A DNA stretch of 64,000 nt, taken from assembly GCA_965220075.1 (NCBI GenBank), contig OZ244806.1, positions 248,001-312,000 on the forward strand, given 5' to 3'. Shown in pieces: positions 16,942 to 25,565 of this stretch. The notes beneath the pieces were generated by a model. It was not told where the DNA came from, did not search any database, and saw only the letters and a list, made by a program, of their open reading frames with translations. A program made the translations under genes and the position numbers. Source of the DNA: G965220075 sp965220075 (GTDB lineage: Bacteria; Chloroflexota; UBA11872). Each line of letters begins with the position of its first letter. Within the stretch, counting starts at the first letter, position 1.

Positions 16942-17985
16942 GTGATCGCCTACGTGCTCAACCTCACGAAGTGGGAGTGGTACAAGCTCCGCCGCCGCCG
17001 GATGCCGTGGATTCTGCTGGCAATTGCACTGCTCGCTCCCCAGGTCACCTATTGGTACAGCTACGCGTTAAGCCAAAGCGGGGTGATGCTCGGGCAAGCA
17101 GCGACTAGCTTCGCGGGAAGCGATGCAGACGGCAAGACCGTCGAAGTTCACGTGACCTGCCGTGATCTAGCGTCAGGAAGTCTACCTCCAGAGGTTGAGG
17201 AGCTCAGCACAAGCAGCCGCGAGAGATTTCTCGACCATATTGAGAAATATCGTGCCGATACATGCGAATCTTTAGAGGCGGATCAGCGGGTACTAAAGCA
17301 AGCTTCAGTCCTCCCACTAAGCATCGTTAACAGCCTCGGATTCGCACACGCACTAGGCGTCATCCTCATCATGCTACTGGCAGTGATTGTTATCGGGATT
17401 GAGTATGAATCGGGCGGGTTACGCATAGCGCATGCCATGGGCGTCGGCTACCGGCGGCTCCTCGCGTCGAAGGCCATCCTGATCGCGCTGTGGGGTGCCG
17501 CCGCCTTCCTGGCTGTATCGATTGCCATCGCCGTCGGCAGCCTGATAGTCTCTGCACTCACCGCGGTTGATGGAGGCGGATTCGCCGGCTCCGCAGAGTG
17601 GTCTGAGGTCGCCATAAGGTACGGCAAGTCGATCTATGGACTCATCCCGTACATCGTGCTGGCGATGCTTATGGCGATATCGACTCCATCTATTCAGATG
17701 GCTATATCGAATGCTTTAGGTTACTATTTTGTCGATCAGATTCTTGTTGCTCTTCTGGGTAGATTTGACGAGTTTCGAGGCGTCTCTGATTTCTTCCTCA
17801 GCCGCGCCGTCAGCGGATGGATGGAAGGTGACGTTGTCCTGGTGCGGGTAGTACCGGAGGGAATCGGCAAGCTTCCCGGAGCGCTCCACGCGTCTCTTGT
17901 GATGCTGGGATACATTGTCGTAATCGGCGGGTTCACCTTCTGGCTGTACCGACGCCGGGGCCTTGCCGGGGTGAGGCGTGGCTAG
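16942..17985 (+). CDS. ABC-2-type permease, orphan
   Basis: A 347-residue membrane protein. Residues 20-40 form the first membrane segment after a cytoplasmic KLRRRRMPW. A soluble extracytoplasmic loop (about 45-125) with two cysteines follows, then five more hydrophobic segments starting at LGFAHALGVILIMLLAVIVIGIEYESG. The IGIEYESGGLRIA stretch and overall plan are those of ABC-2 efflux permeases (lantibiotic/GldA-type). No ATPase gene adjoins it. The start is a GTG. GC content is clearly below that of the neighbouring genes and AT-ending codons are frequent, suggesting recent acquisition. Confidence 0.75.
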   Translation: MIAYVLNLTKWEWYKLRRRRMPWILLAIALLAPQVTYWYSYALSQSGVMLGQAATSFAGSDADGKTVEVHVTCRDLASGSLPPEVEELSTSSRERFLDHIEKYRADTCESLEADQRVLKQASVLPLSIVNSLGFAHALGVILIMLLAVIVIGIEYESGGLRIAHAMGVGYRRLLASKAILIALWGAAAFLAVSIAIAVGSLIVSALTAVDGGGFAGSAEWSEVAIRYGKSIYGLIPYIVLAMLMAISTPSIQMAISNALGYYFVDQILVALLGRFDEFRGVSDFFLSRAVSGWMEGDVVLVRVVPEGIGKLPGALHASLVMLGYIVVIGGFTFWLYRRRGLAGVRRG

Positions 17986-18067
17986 CAACTTCCAGATTCG
18001 ATCCGTGGATCGTCCGCGTTCCTGCTCTGGCCCTCGGAGCGCAGTAAGCGGGTGCTGGCCGTGCTCC

Positions 18068-18640
18068 CTAGCCCGCAGCCTCGGGCACCGGCAGGGCGTG
18101 GATGTACCAGTAGCGGGAGACGCGGCCGTCGGCGTCGGAGTCCATCAGGCCGATCAGCTCCCCGAGCGTAAAGCTGCCGCGCATGACCTGCGACACTTCG
18201 GCCCCGGTGAGGCTGCGGTCCCCTGGGTTCTGGCTCCGAAAGTCGGCCAAAGTGCTGAGGATCGCCGTGCCGTCGCCGCTCAGCGCGCGGCGCATCTCGC
18301 GCACGGCCGCGCGGATCATCTCGTTCCCGCCATTGCGCAGCACTTGGAGCAATGCGTAGCTATAGACAGCGTCGGCCGCGGCGCTGGCGATGGGAAGACG
18401 GGTGGCGTCCGCGCGCACGTACAGCACGCGCGGCGCGCGCTCCGCGCGGCCGAGCGCCGCGGCGTCCGTGTCTATCGCGACCACGCGCGCGCCCGTGGCC
18501 CGAGCCAGCGCGCCCGACTCGCGGCCTTCGCCACACCCGATATCGAGCATGAGGGTCGGTCGGCGCCGCGCGACCACCCCCGTGCCACGTTCGAATACGA
18601 CCGTCCGCCCCTCCGGTCTAGTGGCGTGTAAGCCAACCAT
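18068..18640 (-). CDS. Class I SAM-dependent methyltransferase
   Basis: A 190-residue protein with motif I LMLDIGCGEGRESGALA, an acidic residue at the end of strand 2 (VVAIDTDAAAL), and the post-II/III region DAVYSYALLQVL. It closely resembles small generic methyltransferases of the Methyltransf_11/25 type. Substrate not predictable. The start overlaps the end of the lipoate-type gene by 23 bases, so both probably form an operon with the transferase upstream. Confidence 0.75.
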   Translation of the reverse strand: MVGLHATRPEGRTVVFERGTGVVARRRPTLMLDIGCGEGRESGALARATGARVVAIDTDAAALGRAERAPRVLYVRADATRLPIASAAADAVYSYALLQVLRNGGNEMIRAAVREMRRALSGDGTAILSTLADFRSQNPGDRSLTGAEVSQVMRGSFTLGELIGLMDSDADGRVSRYWYIHALPVPEAAG

Positions 18641-19397
18641 CGGTACCGTACCGTAGCCGTACGAGCTCGTTCGCGCGAGCCCGTTCTGACGCGCTCAGGC
18701 CGCGAGGATCGAGGGTCGCGCCCAAGCCCTCCGCGAACCCCTGGGCGAATCGCTCGATCAGAGAACCCAGGGTCATAGCTTCAGCCAGCATCGCGCGCAG
18801 ACCGAGCGGCATGCAGCCGGTCCGCGTTACCCCCATCAGGGGGTAGATGTCGGGATCGTGGCTGAGCACGATGCAGCCGTGCTGCAGTAGCCCGCGCCGC
18901 AGGCGGTGCTGCGCGCTGCCTATCACCTTGTGGCCGCCCACGGCGATTTCATGCGTGCTGGCGGAGCCGAAGCAGAGAGCGTCCTGCGCGGCCGCGTCGC
19001 GCGGCGACCATTCGCCCGTCTCGGGCGTGAGTTGCAAAAGGCGCAGCCCGGCCGTAAGCCCCGCGCTGAGGGCGCGGTAGGACTGCAATATCCCGCCGGC
19101 CGACAGGCGATGGCCGCTCGGCAGCGCGATCGCGTAGGTCAGCTCGTCGCTGTGCAGGATCGCCTGGCCGCCGGTGGGTCGCCGCACCACGTCGATGCCG
19201 CGCTCGCCGGCCAGGTCCCGGTTCACCGCGGCGACCGGTTGCGAGCGGCCCAGCGAGAGCGCGCGCGGGCGCCAGCTGTAGAACCGCAGGGTTGGGGGCA
19301 TAGCGCCGGACTGCACGTGCTCGGCGACCGCATGATCGAGAGCCATGTTGTAGGCGCCGGCGGCTGAAGGTGAGACGAGGAGGCGCCAGGCATCCAT
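18618..19397 (-). CDS. Lipoate-protein ligase/octanoyltransferase (LplA or LipM type)
   Basis: A 259-residue protein of the BPL/LPL fold. It has VRRPTGGQAILHSDELTYAIA (the RRxTGGxxxxH signature) and a cysteine in DALCFGSASTHEIAVGGHKVIGSAQ. The position of that Cys relative to GxKxxGSAQ is like the catalytic cysteine of LipM octanoyltransferases, so LipM-like octanoyl transfer to GcvH/E2 is as likely as free-lipoate ligation. It lacks the extra LplA C-terminal domain. It is followed in an overlapping arrangement by a methyltransferase gene. Confidence 0.8.
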   Translation of the reverse strand: MDAWRLLVSPSAAGAYNMALDHAVAEHVQSGAMPPTLRFYSWRPRALSLGRSQPVAAVNRDLAGERGIDVVRRPTGGQAILHSDELTYAIALPSGHRLSAGGILQSYRALSAGLTAGLRLLQLTPETGEWSPRDAAAQDALCFGSASTHEIAVGGHKVIGSAQHRLRRGLLQHGCIVLSHDPDIYPLMGVTRTGCMPLGLRAMLAEAMTLGSLIERFAQGFAEGLGATLDPRGLSASERARANELVRLRYGTDGWLTRH

Positions 19398-19510
19398 CAG
19401 CGAGCCGCCTGGGCGCGGGCCGGATTTGGCCCGGCGCGCCGCCGCTCAGGTCCGCACAGCGATCCCGTACACGCGCGGCCCGGATGGCGCGCCCCTAGAA
19501 TGGCGCCGTC

Positions 19511-19582
19511 GCCCCCGTAGCTCAGTGGATAGAGCACCGGCCTCCGGAGCCGGGTGCGCGCGTTCGAATCGCGCCGGGGGTA
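19511..19582 (+). tRNA. tRNA-Arg (CCG)
   Basis: A full cloverleaf can be drawn. The acceptor is GCCCCCG paired with CGGGGGT (first pair G-U). The D-stem is GCTC/GAGC. The anticodon arm is CCGGC CTCCGGA GCCGG with anticodon CCG. The variable loop is GTGC and the T-arm is GCGCG TTCGAAT CGCGC. The discriminator is A and CCA is not encoded. 72 nt. Confidence 0.95.
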
Positions 19583-19648
19583 CCGCGCGCTATGTGGGGT
19601 TCGCACGGACCGCACCGGGCGCCCCCGGATCCGTTCGCCCCCGTATCG

Positions 19649-19713
19649 GGGTACGGGGCAGGCCCTGAGCTTGTGGAGGGGCGTGGTTTGACAGGCTCAC
19701 CACGAACGGGGGC
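19649..19713. repeat. Dispersed repeat, copy A
   Basis: Sequence GCCCTGAGCTTGTGGAGGGG then GTTTGACAGGCTCACCACGA closely matches 55551-55601. The preceding GTATCGGGGTACGGGGCAGG resembles segments near 8640 and 22660. It lies between tRNA-Arg and lspA. Confidence 0.75.
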
Positions 19714-19725
19714 TTTCCGCCGCAA

Positions 19726-20349
19726 TCACCGAGAGGGGCCTGGATCCCGGTCCCGTATCAAGTGAGGGGCAGGCTTTTCGCCGGGGTGACGGACGGCGCG
19801 CCGCCGCGGTCCCAGCCAGAACGAGTCGATCACGAGCATCAGCACCCCGGCGCCGATCGCAAGATCGGCAAAGTTCAGATACCCGACGAACGGGGTGATG
19901 TTGAGATAGTCCACCACCGCGCCCAGCCGCAGGCGGTCGACTGCGTTGCCGGCCCCTCCGCCCAGCAGCAGCGCAAAGCCGGCCAGTGGCCACCAGCCGC
20001 GCGGCGGGCGCGCGATCACGTAGGCCACGAACCCGGCGCCCACCGCCAGGGTGGCGGCCAGCACCAATTGCGGGTGGTCGGCGAAGAGCCCGAAGTTTAT
20101 GCCCGCGTTGGTTACGTGGCGGAGGTCAAAGAGCGGTCCCACCTCCGCGCCGCCGGCCGGCAGCAGCGCGGTCACCAGCGCCTTCAGGAGCTGGTCCAGC
20201 CCCACAAGCGCGGCCCCCAGCGCAAAGGTCCATACGCGGCCATGCCTCACCGCGCGGGACTCTCGAGGCGGCTGCCCTGGCGCCTGTCCCGCGGTCTCGC
20301 CGGCGGGTTGGGTTATGCCGCCGGTGGCCGGCTCGGCATCGCGAATCAC
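19726..20349 (-). CDS. lspA: Lipoprotein signal peptidase
   Basis: A 207-residue prolipoprotein signal peptidase II, which cleaves diacylglyceryl-modified lipoproteins. It has a 40-residue polar N-terminal extension, then four membrane segments with LDQLLKALV, HVTNAGINFGLF (the usual NxGxxFG), GGGAGNAVDRLRLGAVVDYL and FADLAIGAGV. The two catalytic aspartates are in NAVDRL and FADLAI. The C-terminal 20 residues (PGEKPAPHLIRDRDPGPSR) read through a dispersed genomic repeat and are not family-conserved. The likely lipoprotein client gene lies immediately upstream on the same strand. Confidence 0.9.
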   Translation of the reverse strand: MIRDAEPATGGITQPAGETAGQAPGQPPRESRAVRHGRVWTFALGAALVGLDQLLKALVTALLPAGGAEVGPLFDLRHVTNAGINFGLFADHPQLVLAATLAVGAGFVAYVIARPPRGWWPLAGFALLLGGGAGNAVDRLRLGAVVDYLNITPFVGYLNFADLAIGAGVLMLVIDSFWLGPRRRAVRHPGEKPAPHLIRDRDPGPSR

Positions 20350-20374
20350 CCTGGCGACGCCCTCGCGGCCCGCG

Positions 20375-21049
20375 CTATTGCTCGTGAACTTCGATTTTCG
20401 TGATGACGATCTCTTGCTGCGGCGCGGATCGCTCCCCGCTAGGGCCTACGCTCACCGGCACGGCTTCGATCGCTGCGAGGGTCGCGTCGCCCTCGGTCAT
20501 CTCACCGAATAGCGTGAAGTTCGGGTCCAGGCGGTTAGTGAGATCGTCAAAAACGATGAAGAACTGCGACCCGTTGGTGTCGGGCGACATGCGATTGGCC
20601 ATGGCCAGGACTCCGCGCAGGTAGGGGCGCTGGGGCGACTCGATCTCGAATGAGTAGCCCGGACCTCCGCTGCCCGTCCCGCTTGGATCGCCGCTCTGGG
20701 CCATGAAGCCCGGTATCACGCGGTGAAAGACCACGCCGTCGTAGTAGCCCTCGCGCACCAGGAACACGAAGTTGTTCACCGCCAGCGGGGCCTCGGTGGG
20801 AAGCAGCTTGAACTTCATCTCGCCCAGGTTGGTCACCATGACCGCCGTGTAGCTCTTGGTCGCGTCGATCGTCATCGGGGGATAGTCGGCGTATTGCTTG
20901 ATGGTCGGCTCCTCACTGGGCTGGTCCGGCGACGGGGCCGGTGATGGCGTCGGCGCCGGCGTGGTCTCGGCGCTCTCTGCCGACTCGCCGCAAGCGGCGA
21001 TTGCCAGCGCGAGAGCGATAGTCAGCGCAACAATTGCCACAGGTCGCAT
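20375..21049 (-). CDS. Peptidyl-prolyl cis-trans isomerase, cyclophilin-type lipoprotein
   Basis: 224 residues. The ATG at 21049 gives a lipoprotein signal peptide with lipobox IAAC, a cysteine to be lipidated on the outer face of the membrane. A Pro/Thr-rich linker (TTPAPTPSPAPSPDQPSEEP) precedes the cyclophilin domain. VTNLGEMKFKLLPTEAPLAVNNF, YYDGVVFHRVIPGFMAQSGDP and NGSQFFI are the family motifs, with F/H/R and Q/F catalytic-pocket residues retained. It is predicted to help fold exported proteins. It is 25 bases upstream of lspA, which would process it. Confidence 0.9.
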   Translation of the reverse strand: MRPVAIVALTIALALAIAACGESAESAETTPAPTPSPAPSPDQPSEEPTIKQYADYPPMTIDATKSYTAVMVTNLGEMKFKLLPTEAPLAVNNFVFLVREGYYDGVVFHRVIPGFMAQSGDPSGTGSGGPGYSFEIESPQRPYLRGVLAMANRMSPDTNGSQFFIVFDDLTNRLDPNFTLFGEMTEGDATLAAIEAVPVSVGPSGERSAPQQEIVITKIEVHEQ

Positions 21050-21429
21050 CCGGTCACCCCGATTCGGCATGCCTGTTGCAACGGGCATTCTAAGCCGCGC
21101 GGCGCCTCGCCGCCGAATCGGGCCGCCGTTCCCGGCGGGACGCGTCGTGTGGGGTGCCGAGTACTCGTCGCTGCCAGCCGTGCCGTAGTGACCGATAGCG
21201 CCTTCGCCTGCCCCGGACCCCATAATCAATTATGGGGTCGGCGCTTGGAGGGTACCCACAACACCGAATTTGCAGCGGCCAGCGGTCTATTCCTCAGGTC
21301 TGTCGTCCCCGCCGGGGCGGTTGATCCTGAAAATACCAACGGTGCCCCTCCGGCGGTACCCGCAACACCAGCGGTGCGATTTCCACCGCTGCGGCGGCAT
21401 TGGCCGCGACGGCCGACCTACTGCAGGGT
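21050..21429. other. Intergenic region with hairpin and direct repeats
   Basis: No gene is supported in these 380 bases. The region contains a perfect 11-bp inverted repeat (listed separately) and two direct repeats of the type GTACCCACAACACC/GTACCCGCAACACC about 115 bases apart. Confidence 0.4.
21216..21239. repeat. Perfect 11-bp inverted repeat with 2-nt loop
   Basis: GACCCCATAAT-CA-ATTATGGGGTC. The arms are perfect. It lies between the cyclophilin gene start (21049) and the SPFH gene stop (21430). There is no T-run, so it is not a standard terminator. Confidence 0.8.
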
Positions 21430-22287
21430 TCATGTGTGTCTATTTGGGTTCGGCCTCACCTGCTCGGCCAAGGCATTCAGCGTGCCTAACACGCCAGCGA
21501 CCTCCACCGGCAAGATCAAGCTCTGCGTGCCTTGACTGGCAGCCAAGGCGCCAATGGCGTCAATCTGCTGCTTCTGAATTGCCAACTGGGCCGCTTCCGT
21601 CCCGTACTGCTTCAGGGCCCGGCCAATCTGCTCAATCTCGACCGCCTGCGCGACGGACAGGCGCTCCGCCGCAAACGCCTCCGCGTCTGCTTTGACCCGC
21701 ATCGCCTCCGCTTCCCGCTGGGCTTGGTAGAGCGCCGCATCAGCGGCCCGCGCCGCAGCGACCTGCTGGCCCTCAGCTGCCGCGATGGTTGCCCTGCGTT
21801 CCCGCTCGGCATTGAGTTGCTGCCGCTGGGCGGCCTTGGTCTCATCATCAACGATGATGTCGGTGATTTCCGTTCGAGTGACCTCAATCCCCCACGTCTT
21901 GGCTGCTTCCCCCAACCGCTGCTGAATCTCTTCGTTGATCCGCTCGCGTGCCGTCTGGAGCGCGTCAAGCTCCATCTGGCCGCCGGCATTGCGGACGATG
22001 GATGTGGCCGCGGTGTGGAGCGCCTGCCGAAAGTCGCGGATACCGTAGACGGCCTGTCTCGGCAGATCTACCCGAAAGAAGATGGTGGCCACGAACTCAA
22101 CTTCCACGTTGTCCTTCGTAATCACACTCACCCGAAACGAGTCCAATTGTTGCTCCAGAATGGGAATGCGGTGTGCTACCCGCTCCAGGAATGGTGAGAC
22201 CCACTTCAATCCGGGGCCGAGCGTGCGGCTGTAACGGCCTAACCGCTCTACAACATAGGCTTCAGACTGCGGCACAATAGTGAACAT
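21430..22287 (-). CDS. SPFH-domain (stomatin-like) protein without membrane anchor
   Basis: A 285-residue protein of the band-7 superfamily. FTIVPQSEAYVVERLGRYSRTLGPGLKW opens the domain, followed by RIPILEQQLDSFRVSVITKDNVEVEFVATIFFRV and the conserved TAATSIVRNAGGQMELDAL. A coiled-coil region (ERERRATIAAAEGQQVAAAR, AQREAEAMRVKADAEAFAAER) follows. Related proteins assemble on membranes and scaffold proteases or microdomains. The usual N-terminal transmembrane segment is absent. The ATG has a strong AAGGAGGACGCCA ribosome site, so the start is well supported. No NfeD partner lies next to it. Confidence 0.85.
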   Translation of the reverse strand: MFTIVPQSEAYVVERLGRYSRTLGPGLKWVSPFLERVAHRIPILEQQLDSFRVSVITKDNVEVEFVATIFFRVDLPRQAVYGIRDFRQALHTAATSIVRNAGGQMELDALQTARERINEEIQQRLGEAAKTWGIEVTRTEITDIIVDDETKAAQRQQLNAERERRATIAAAEGQQVAAARAADAALYQAQREAEAMRVKADAEAFAAERLSVAQAVEIEQIGRALKQYGTEAAQLAIQKQQIDAIGALAASQGTQSLILPVEVAGVLGTLNALAEQVRPNPNRHT

Positions 22288-22406
22288 TGGCGTCCTCCTT
22301 CGTGGTAACTCCGTAAGTCGAGCGTGACTGCTGGACCAGGGTTCCGCATGATCCGCCAGAGTGCGTCAAACAGCCTTCGCTCTGGACTGGTTTCCGCAAC
22401 GGCACG

Positions 22407-22553
22407 CTAGGTCGCGCCGCAACAGATACATTGCAATGCCAAAGTTACGGTGTCACTTACAGGACAGAGTGTTGCGCCATGACAGTTGCTGCATGTAAAG
22501 CGGACACGCGTAACATCGCGCGGTTCAATGAGGTGTCTCATCTCGCGCATCAT
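22407..22553 (-). CDS. Small zinc-ribbon protein, unknown
   Basis: A 48-residue protein with two cysteine pairs (CSNC near residue 20 and CICC near the end), consistent with one bound zinc. Sequence: MMREMRHLIEPRDVTRVRF, then TCSNCHGATLCPVSDTVTLA. Start chosen as the first ATG of a double ATG; the ribosome site is weak. It is 120 bases upstream of the SPFH gene on the same strand. Possibly a real small protein; function unknown. Confidence 0.4.
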   Translation of the reverse strand: MMREMRHLIEPRDVTRVRFTCSNCHGATLCPVSDTVTLALQCICCGAT

Positions 22554-22659
22554 AGCCCTCGCTCCTTTCGGCGAACCAGTTTCGCTACCGCGGCCGCACA
22601 CGTCCGCCTCGGCGTGTTTGGGTCGACGGGTATGTAATTCTCCATCACGGCTTGCCCCG

Positions 22660-22766
22660 TACTTGATGCTGGGTACAGGACAGGCTCCGATACGGGGCCG
22701 GAGCCCAGATCCGTGTCAACCTCATAGGATTCCGCCTGGATTCCGGGTCAGGCCCGGAATGACGGA
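22660..22766. repeat. Dispersed repeats downstream of the alcohol dehydrogenase
   Basis: Contains GGGTACAGGACAGGCTCCGA with TACGGGG, and GGATTCCGGGTCAGGCCCGG, an imperfect palindrome followed by AATGACGG. The first resembles the 8640 and 19649 elements. Confidence 0.6.
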
Positions 22767-22808
22767 CGGGGCATTTGTAAATCAAGCGGGTGGGATTCGG
22801 CACCAGCT

Positions 22809-23858
22809 TTAGGTGATCTCTCCGTCGCAGTGGATCATTATCTTGCCGCCGTCGCCGCTCTTGGCCTGCCGCACGGCCGTTACCGCGTCGGCCAGAGGGA
22901 AGTGATGCGTGGCCAGCGGGGCCAGATCGAGCACGGGAATGAGGTCAAGCGCCCGTTTGAACGTGTTGAGCCGCGTGTTGCTGCCCACGATGCGCAGCTC
23001 ACGCCCAAACAGATCGAACGGGCGCAGCTGGAAGGTGGTGTCCGGGTTGCCCACGCTGAGCACGAGGATGGTTCCGGAGTCGCGCACGTTGTCCAGGCAG
23101 GCTTGCAGCGCGGGGTTGGCGCCGGCCGCCTCGATCGCCAGATCGGCGCCCAGGCCGCGCGTGAGGTCGCGCACGGCGCCGCGCACGTCTTCGTGCGTGG
23201 GGTCCAGGATCGCGTCGGCGCCCAGCCGTTGAGCAATGAGGCGGCGCGACGGATGCGGCTCGCTGATGATCGTGTGCGCGGCGCCCATGTGCTTGGCCAC
23301 CTGCAGCGCCATGAGCCCAATCGGACCGGCCCCCGCGATGAACACGTGATCCCCGGCGCGGGTGCTGATGCGGTCGAAACCGCGCAAGACGCAACCCAGG
23401 GGCTCGCTCATGCTTGCCAGCACGGGGTCCACGCCGTCGGGCAGCGCCACGACGTTGTGATGGCTGACGATTACGTATTCGGCCCAGGCGCCGCCGCGGT
23501 ATAGCCCCCGGCGCCGCGGGCAGAAATTGCCGTACCCGCGCTCGCAGACGTCGCACTCGCCGCAGGGCGTGGCGGGCTCCACCACGACCCTGGCGCCGGT
23601 CGACAGACCCTGCACGCCCTCCCCCACCGCAACCACCGTGCCGGTGAACTCGTGGCCGGGCACCCAGGGGTCCGGGTGGGGGGGAAACCAGGCGTCGAAC
23701 TCCCAGCCGTCCCAGTAGTGCAGGTCGGTGCCGCAGATGCCACAGACGTGCACGCGCACTGCGACGTCGCCCGCGCCGACCGGCGGCGTTGCGCACTGCT
23801 CGATCCGCAGATCGCGCGGCCCGTGCAGCACGGCCGCGGTCATAGTTTCCGGCAGCAT
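22809..23858 (-). CDS. Zinc-dependent alcohol/polyol dehydrogenase (MDR)
   Basis: A 349-residue medium-chain dehydrogenase of the sorbitol/threonine-dehydrogenase type. C42 and H69-E70 (PGHEFTG) are the catalytic zinc ligands. C99, C102, C105 and C113 (CGECDVCERGYGNFC) bind structural zinc. The NAD(P) site is HVFIAGAGPIGLMALQVA. The likely reaction is oxidation of a sugar alcohol or related hydroxyl compound; the substrate is not predictable. The start at 23858 has GAGG nine bases upstream, better than the internal ATG at 23843. It stands alone. Confidence 0.85.
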   Translation of the reverse strand: MLPETMTAAVLHGPRDLRIEQCATPPVGAGDVAVRVHVCGICGTDLHYWDGWEFDAWFPPHPDPWVPGHEFTGTVVAVGEGVQGLSTGARVVVEPATPCGECDVCERGYGNFCPRRRGLYRGGAWAEYVIVSHHNVVALPDGVDPVLASMSEPLGCVLRGFDRISTRAGDHVFIAGAGPIGLMALQVAKHMGAAHTIISEPHPSRRLIAQRLGADAILDPTHEDVRGAVRDLTRGLGADLAIEAAGANPALQACLDNVRDSGTILVLSVGNPDTTFQLRPFDLFGRELRIVGSNTRLNTFKRALDLIPVLDLAPLATHHFPLADAVTAVRQAKSGDGGKIMIHCDGEIT

Positions 23859-24017
23859 TTCCGGGGTCCTCGTGCAACCGCGTCGCGCAACGCTAGCCCC
23901 CGCGCTTGGGGCTGACAAGCGCGACGGCTGCGCGCGCGGGCCGAATGGCGAACGGCTGGCCGCGCTCCTATCGGCGCGGCGGGCGACTCACGCACGGCGG
24001 CCCCCGGTAGATGGGGA

Positions 24018-24037
24018 GGGCGGTTCGCGAACCGCCC
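24018..24037. repeat. Palindromic repeat, copy A
   Basis: GGGCGGTTCGCGAACCGCCC is a perfect 20-bp palindrome followed by CTAC. A degenerate copy is at 55611-55639 (GTAGGGGCGCTCCGCGAACC then GCCCCTAAC). Non-coding. Confidence 0.7.
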
Positions 24038-24141
24038 CTACCTGGGATTGCTCAGGCCGGCGCGAGTTCTATTGGTCTCCCGCCGCGGCAAGGGCCTCGG
24101 CTACGCCGAGATATCGATGTCGAAACAAAGTGTGCACCAAG

Positions 24142-24718
24142 CTATCCGCCGGACTCCTGGCATCGAACGCCCGCCGTCAATGCCGCGGCGGACCAAAGCA
24201 GCAATACCAGAACCCTCAGAGGATTCAGCGCCTCCCAAATGGCGTCGTTGTTGAGGAAATACGCGTTGATGAACAGGACGGTCCCCAGCGCGGCTAAAGA
24301 ACAAGGCGCCAATACGTTCGGCCGAGCCGCCGCGAGTCCAGAGAGTTGTGACGGCGATGCTGCTGCATCCCAGGAAAATCGGATTGATTGCTTTCCAGAC
24401 GTTCCCCACGTGCCCTCCGAACAGTGCATCGGTATAGACGTTGAGAAAAACGACCAGCGCCAGGACGCCTAACACCAGGCTCCGTGTCCAGGTCACGCGT
24501 CGGGTCCCACGCCACAGCCACCAGACGCCGGTTATGCCCATGAACAAAGCGCCGACCTGCCATACCCTCCAGGTCCAGTTGGCTGTGGAGGCGAGACCCG
24601 GCCGGGCAAACATGTCGGTCTGATCGCCCCAGGCAAACAACGCCATACCCAGAACGGCCGCGCTGAGGAGCGCTTCGGCGGCGCCCAGATCACGATGGCG
24701 CAACAAGCGGTGCATCAT
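24142..24718 (-). pseudogene. Membrane protein, frameshifted copy of its neighbour
   Basis: The gene encodes about 190 residues with five hydrophobic segments, matching the adjacent gene at 24793-25359 segment by segment (NWTWRVWQVGALFMGITGVWWLWRGT versus NWRWQLWQIGALLIAVPGVWWLWLGT). The reading frame changes near 24300-24310. The family-like continuation (LAPCSLAALGTVLFINAYFL and onward) is in the next frame and stops at 24142. It is therefore either inactivated or mis-sequenced. The start at a double ATG follows GAGGGGCGC. Function unknown. Confidence 0.6.
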
Positions 24719-24792
24719 GCGCCCCTCAATCAACGACCGATGATCCAGGCCACGGCCGGCGCTGCGATCTCACTGCCGGATGCGAGCGGCTG

Positions 24793-25359
24793 TTACGGGT
24801 CTGAGGATGCGGCAACGTTTCCACATAGTGCCCAGGCGGCCCAGGCCAGGGCGGCCAGCATCATCAGCGGGTCCATGATCTGCCAGAGGATGTCGTGGTC
24901 GACCAGAAAGGCGTTGATGAAATCAACCACGCCCAGCGCCGCCGAGGCCGCCGCGCCGGTGAGGCCGGCAATGCCGCCGCACCTCCATAGCTCCACGGCG
25001 GCAATGACGGCGAAGGCGATGAACAGAGGATTGACGATCTGCCAGACCTCGCCCACGTAGTCCCCGAACAGGGATTCGGTGTAGGTGTTGACGAAAACGA
25101 GCAGCGTGAAGAGGCCCAGCGCCAGCACGCGGACCCAGGCGACGCGCTGGGTTCCGAGCCAGAGCCACCAGACGCCGGGGACGGCGATCAGCAACGCCCC
25201 TATCTGCCACAACTGCCAGCGCCAGTTGGCGACGTTAAGGCTTTCCGGGTCAACGGCGGCGGAGCCCACGGACCAACCGAACAGCGCGATGACCAGAAAA
25301 GCCGCGGCTATGACGGCCTCGAGCGCGGTCAGATCCCGGCAGCGGCAGAGGTTCTGCAT
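24793..25359 (-). CDS. Polytopic membrane protein, unknown function
   Basis: A 188-residue protein with a short cytoplasmic N-terminus (MQNLCRCRDLTALEAV) and about five hydrophobic segments, rich in tryptophan (WLWLGTQRVAWVRVLALGLF). Not recognised. Conserved residues shared with the frameshifted paralogue include NxYT(E/D)(S/A)LFG and V(W)(Q/K)(I/A)(V/I)NP. The paralogous gene follows in tandem, a local duplication. The ATG follows GGAGGCGAGAACCC. Confidence 0.65.
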   Translation of the reverse strand: MQNLCRCRDLTALEAVIAAAFLVIALFGWSVGSAAVDPESLNVANWRWQLWQIGALLIAVPGVWWLWLGTQRVAWVRVLALGLFTLLVFVNTYTESLFGDYVGEVWQIVNPLFIAFAVIAAVELWRCGGIAGLTGAAASAALGVVDFINAFLVDHDILWQIMDPLMMLAALAWAAWALCGNVAASSDP

Positions 25360-25509
25360 TGGGTTCTCGCCTCCGAACAAAGGCCGCCCACCGTGTCGTG
25401 GGCGGTTCGAGCCAGCCGGCTGAAGTCTATTCGCCGGCTCGCGGATCGTCATGCCGTGGGTTTGACGGGTCGTGGGTCCCTTTGTTCCAAACAGGCCTCG
25501 GCCGCGGGG

Positions 25510-25545
25510 AGAGACCCCGCGCCCCAACCCTCTCCCTCTGTGCTG
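25510..25545. repeat. REP-like repeat, partial copy
   Basis: GCCCCAACCCTCTCCCTCTG, matching half of the CCCTCACCCCAACCCTCTCC family. It lies between the membrane protein and the Rieske gene. Confidence 0.6.
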
Positions 25546-25565
25546 TGCCGAGCGGGGACCCGGTG

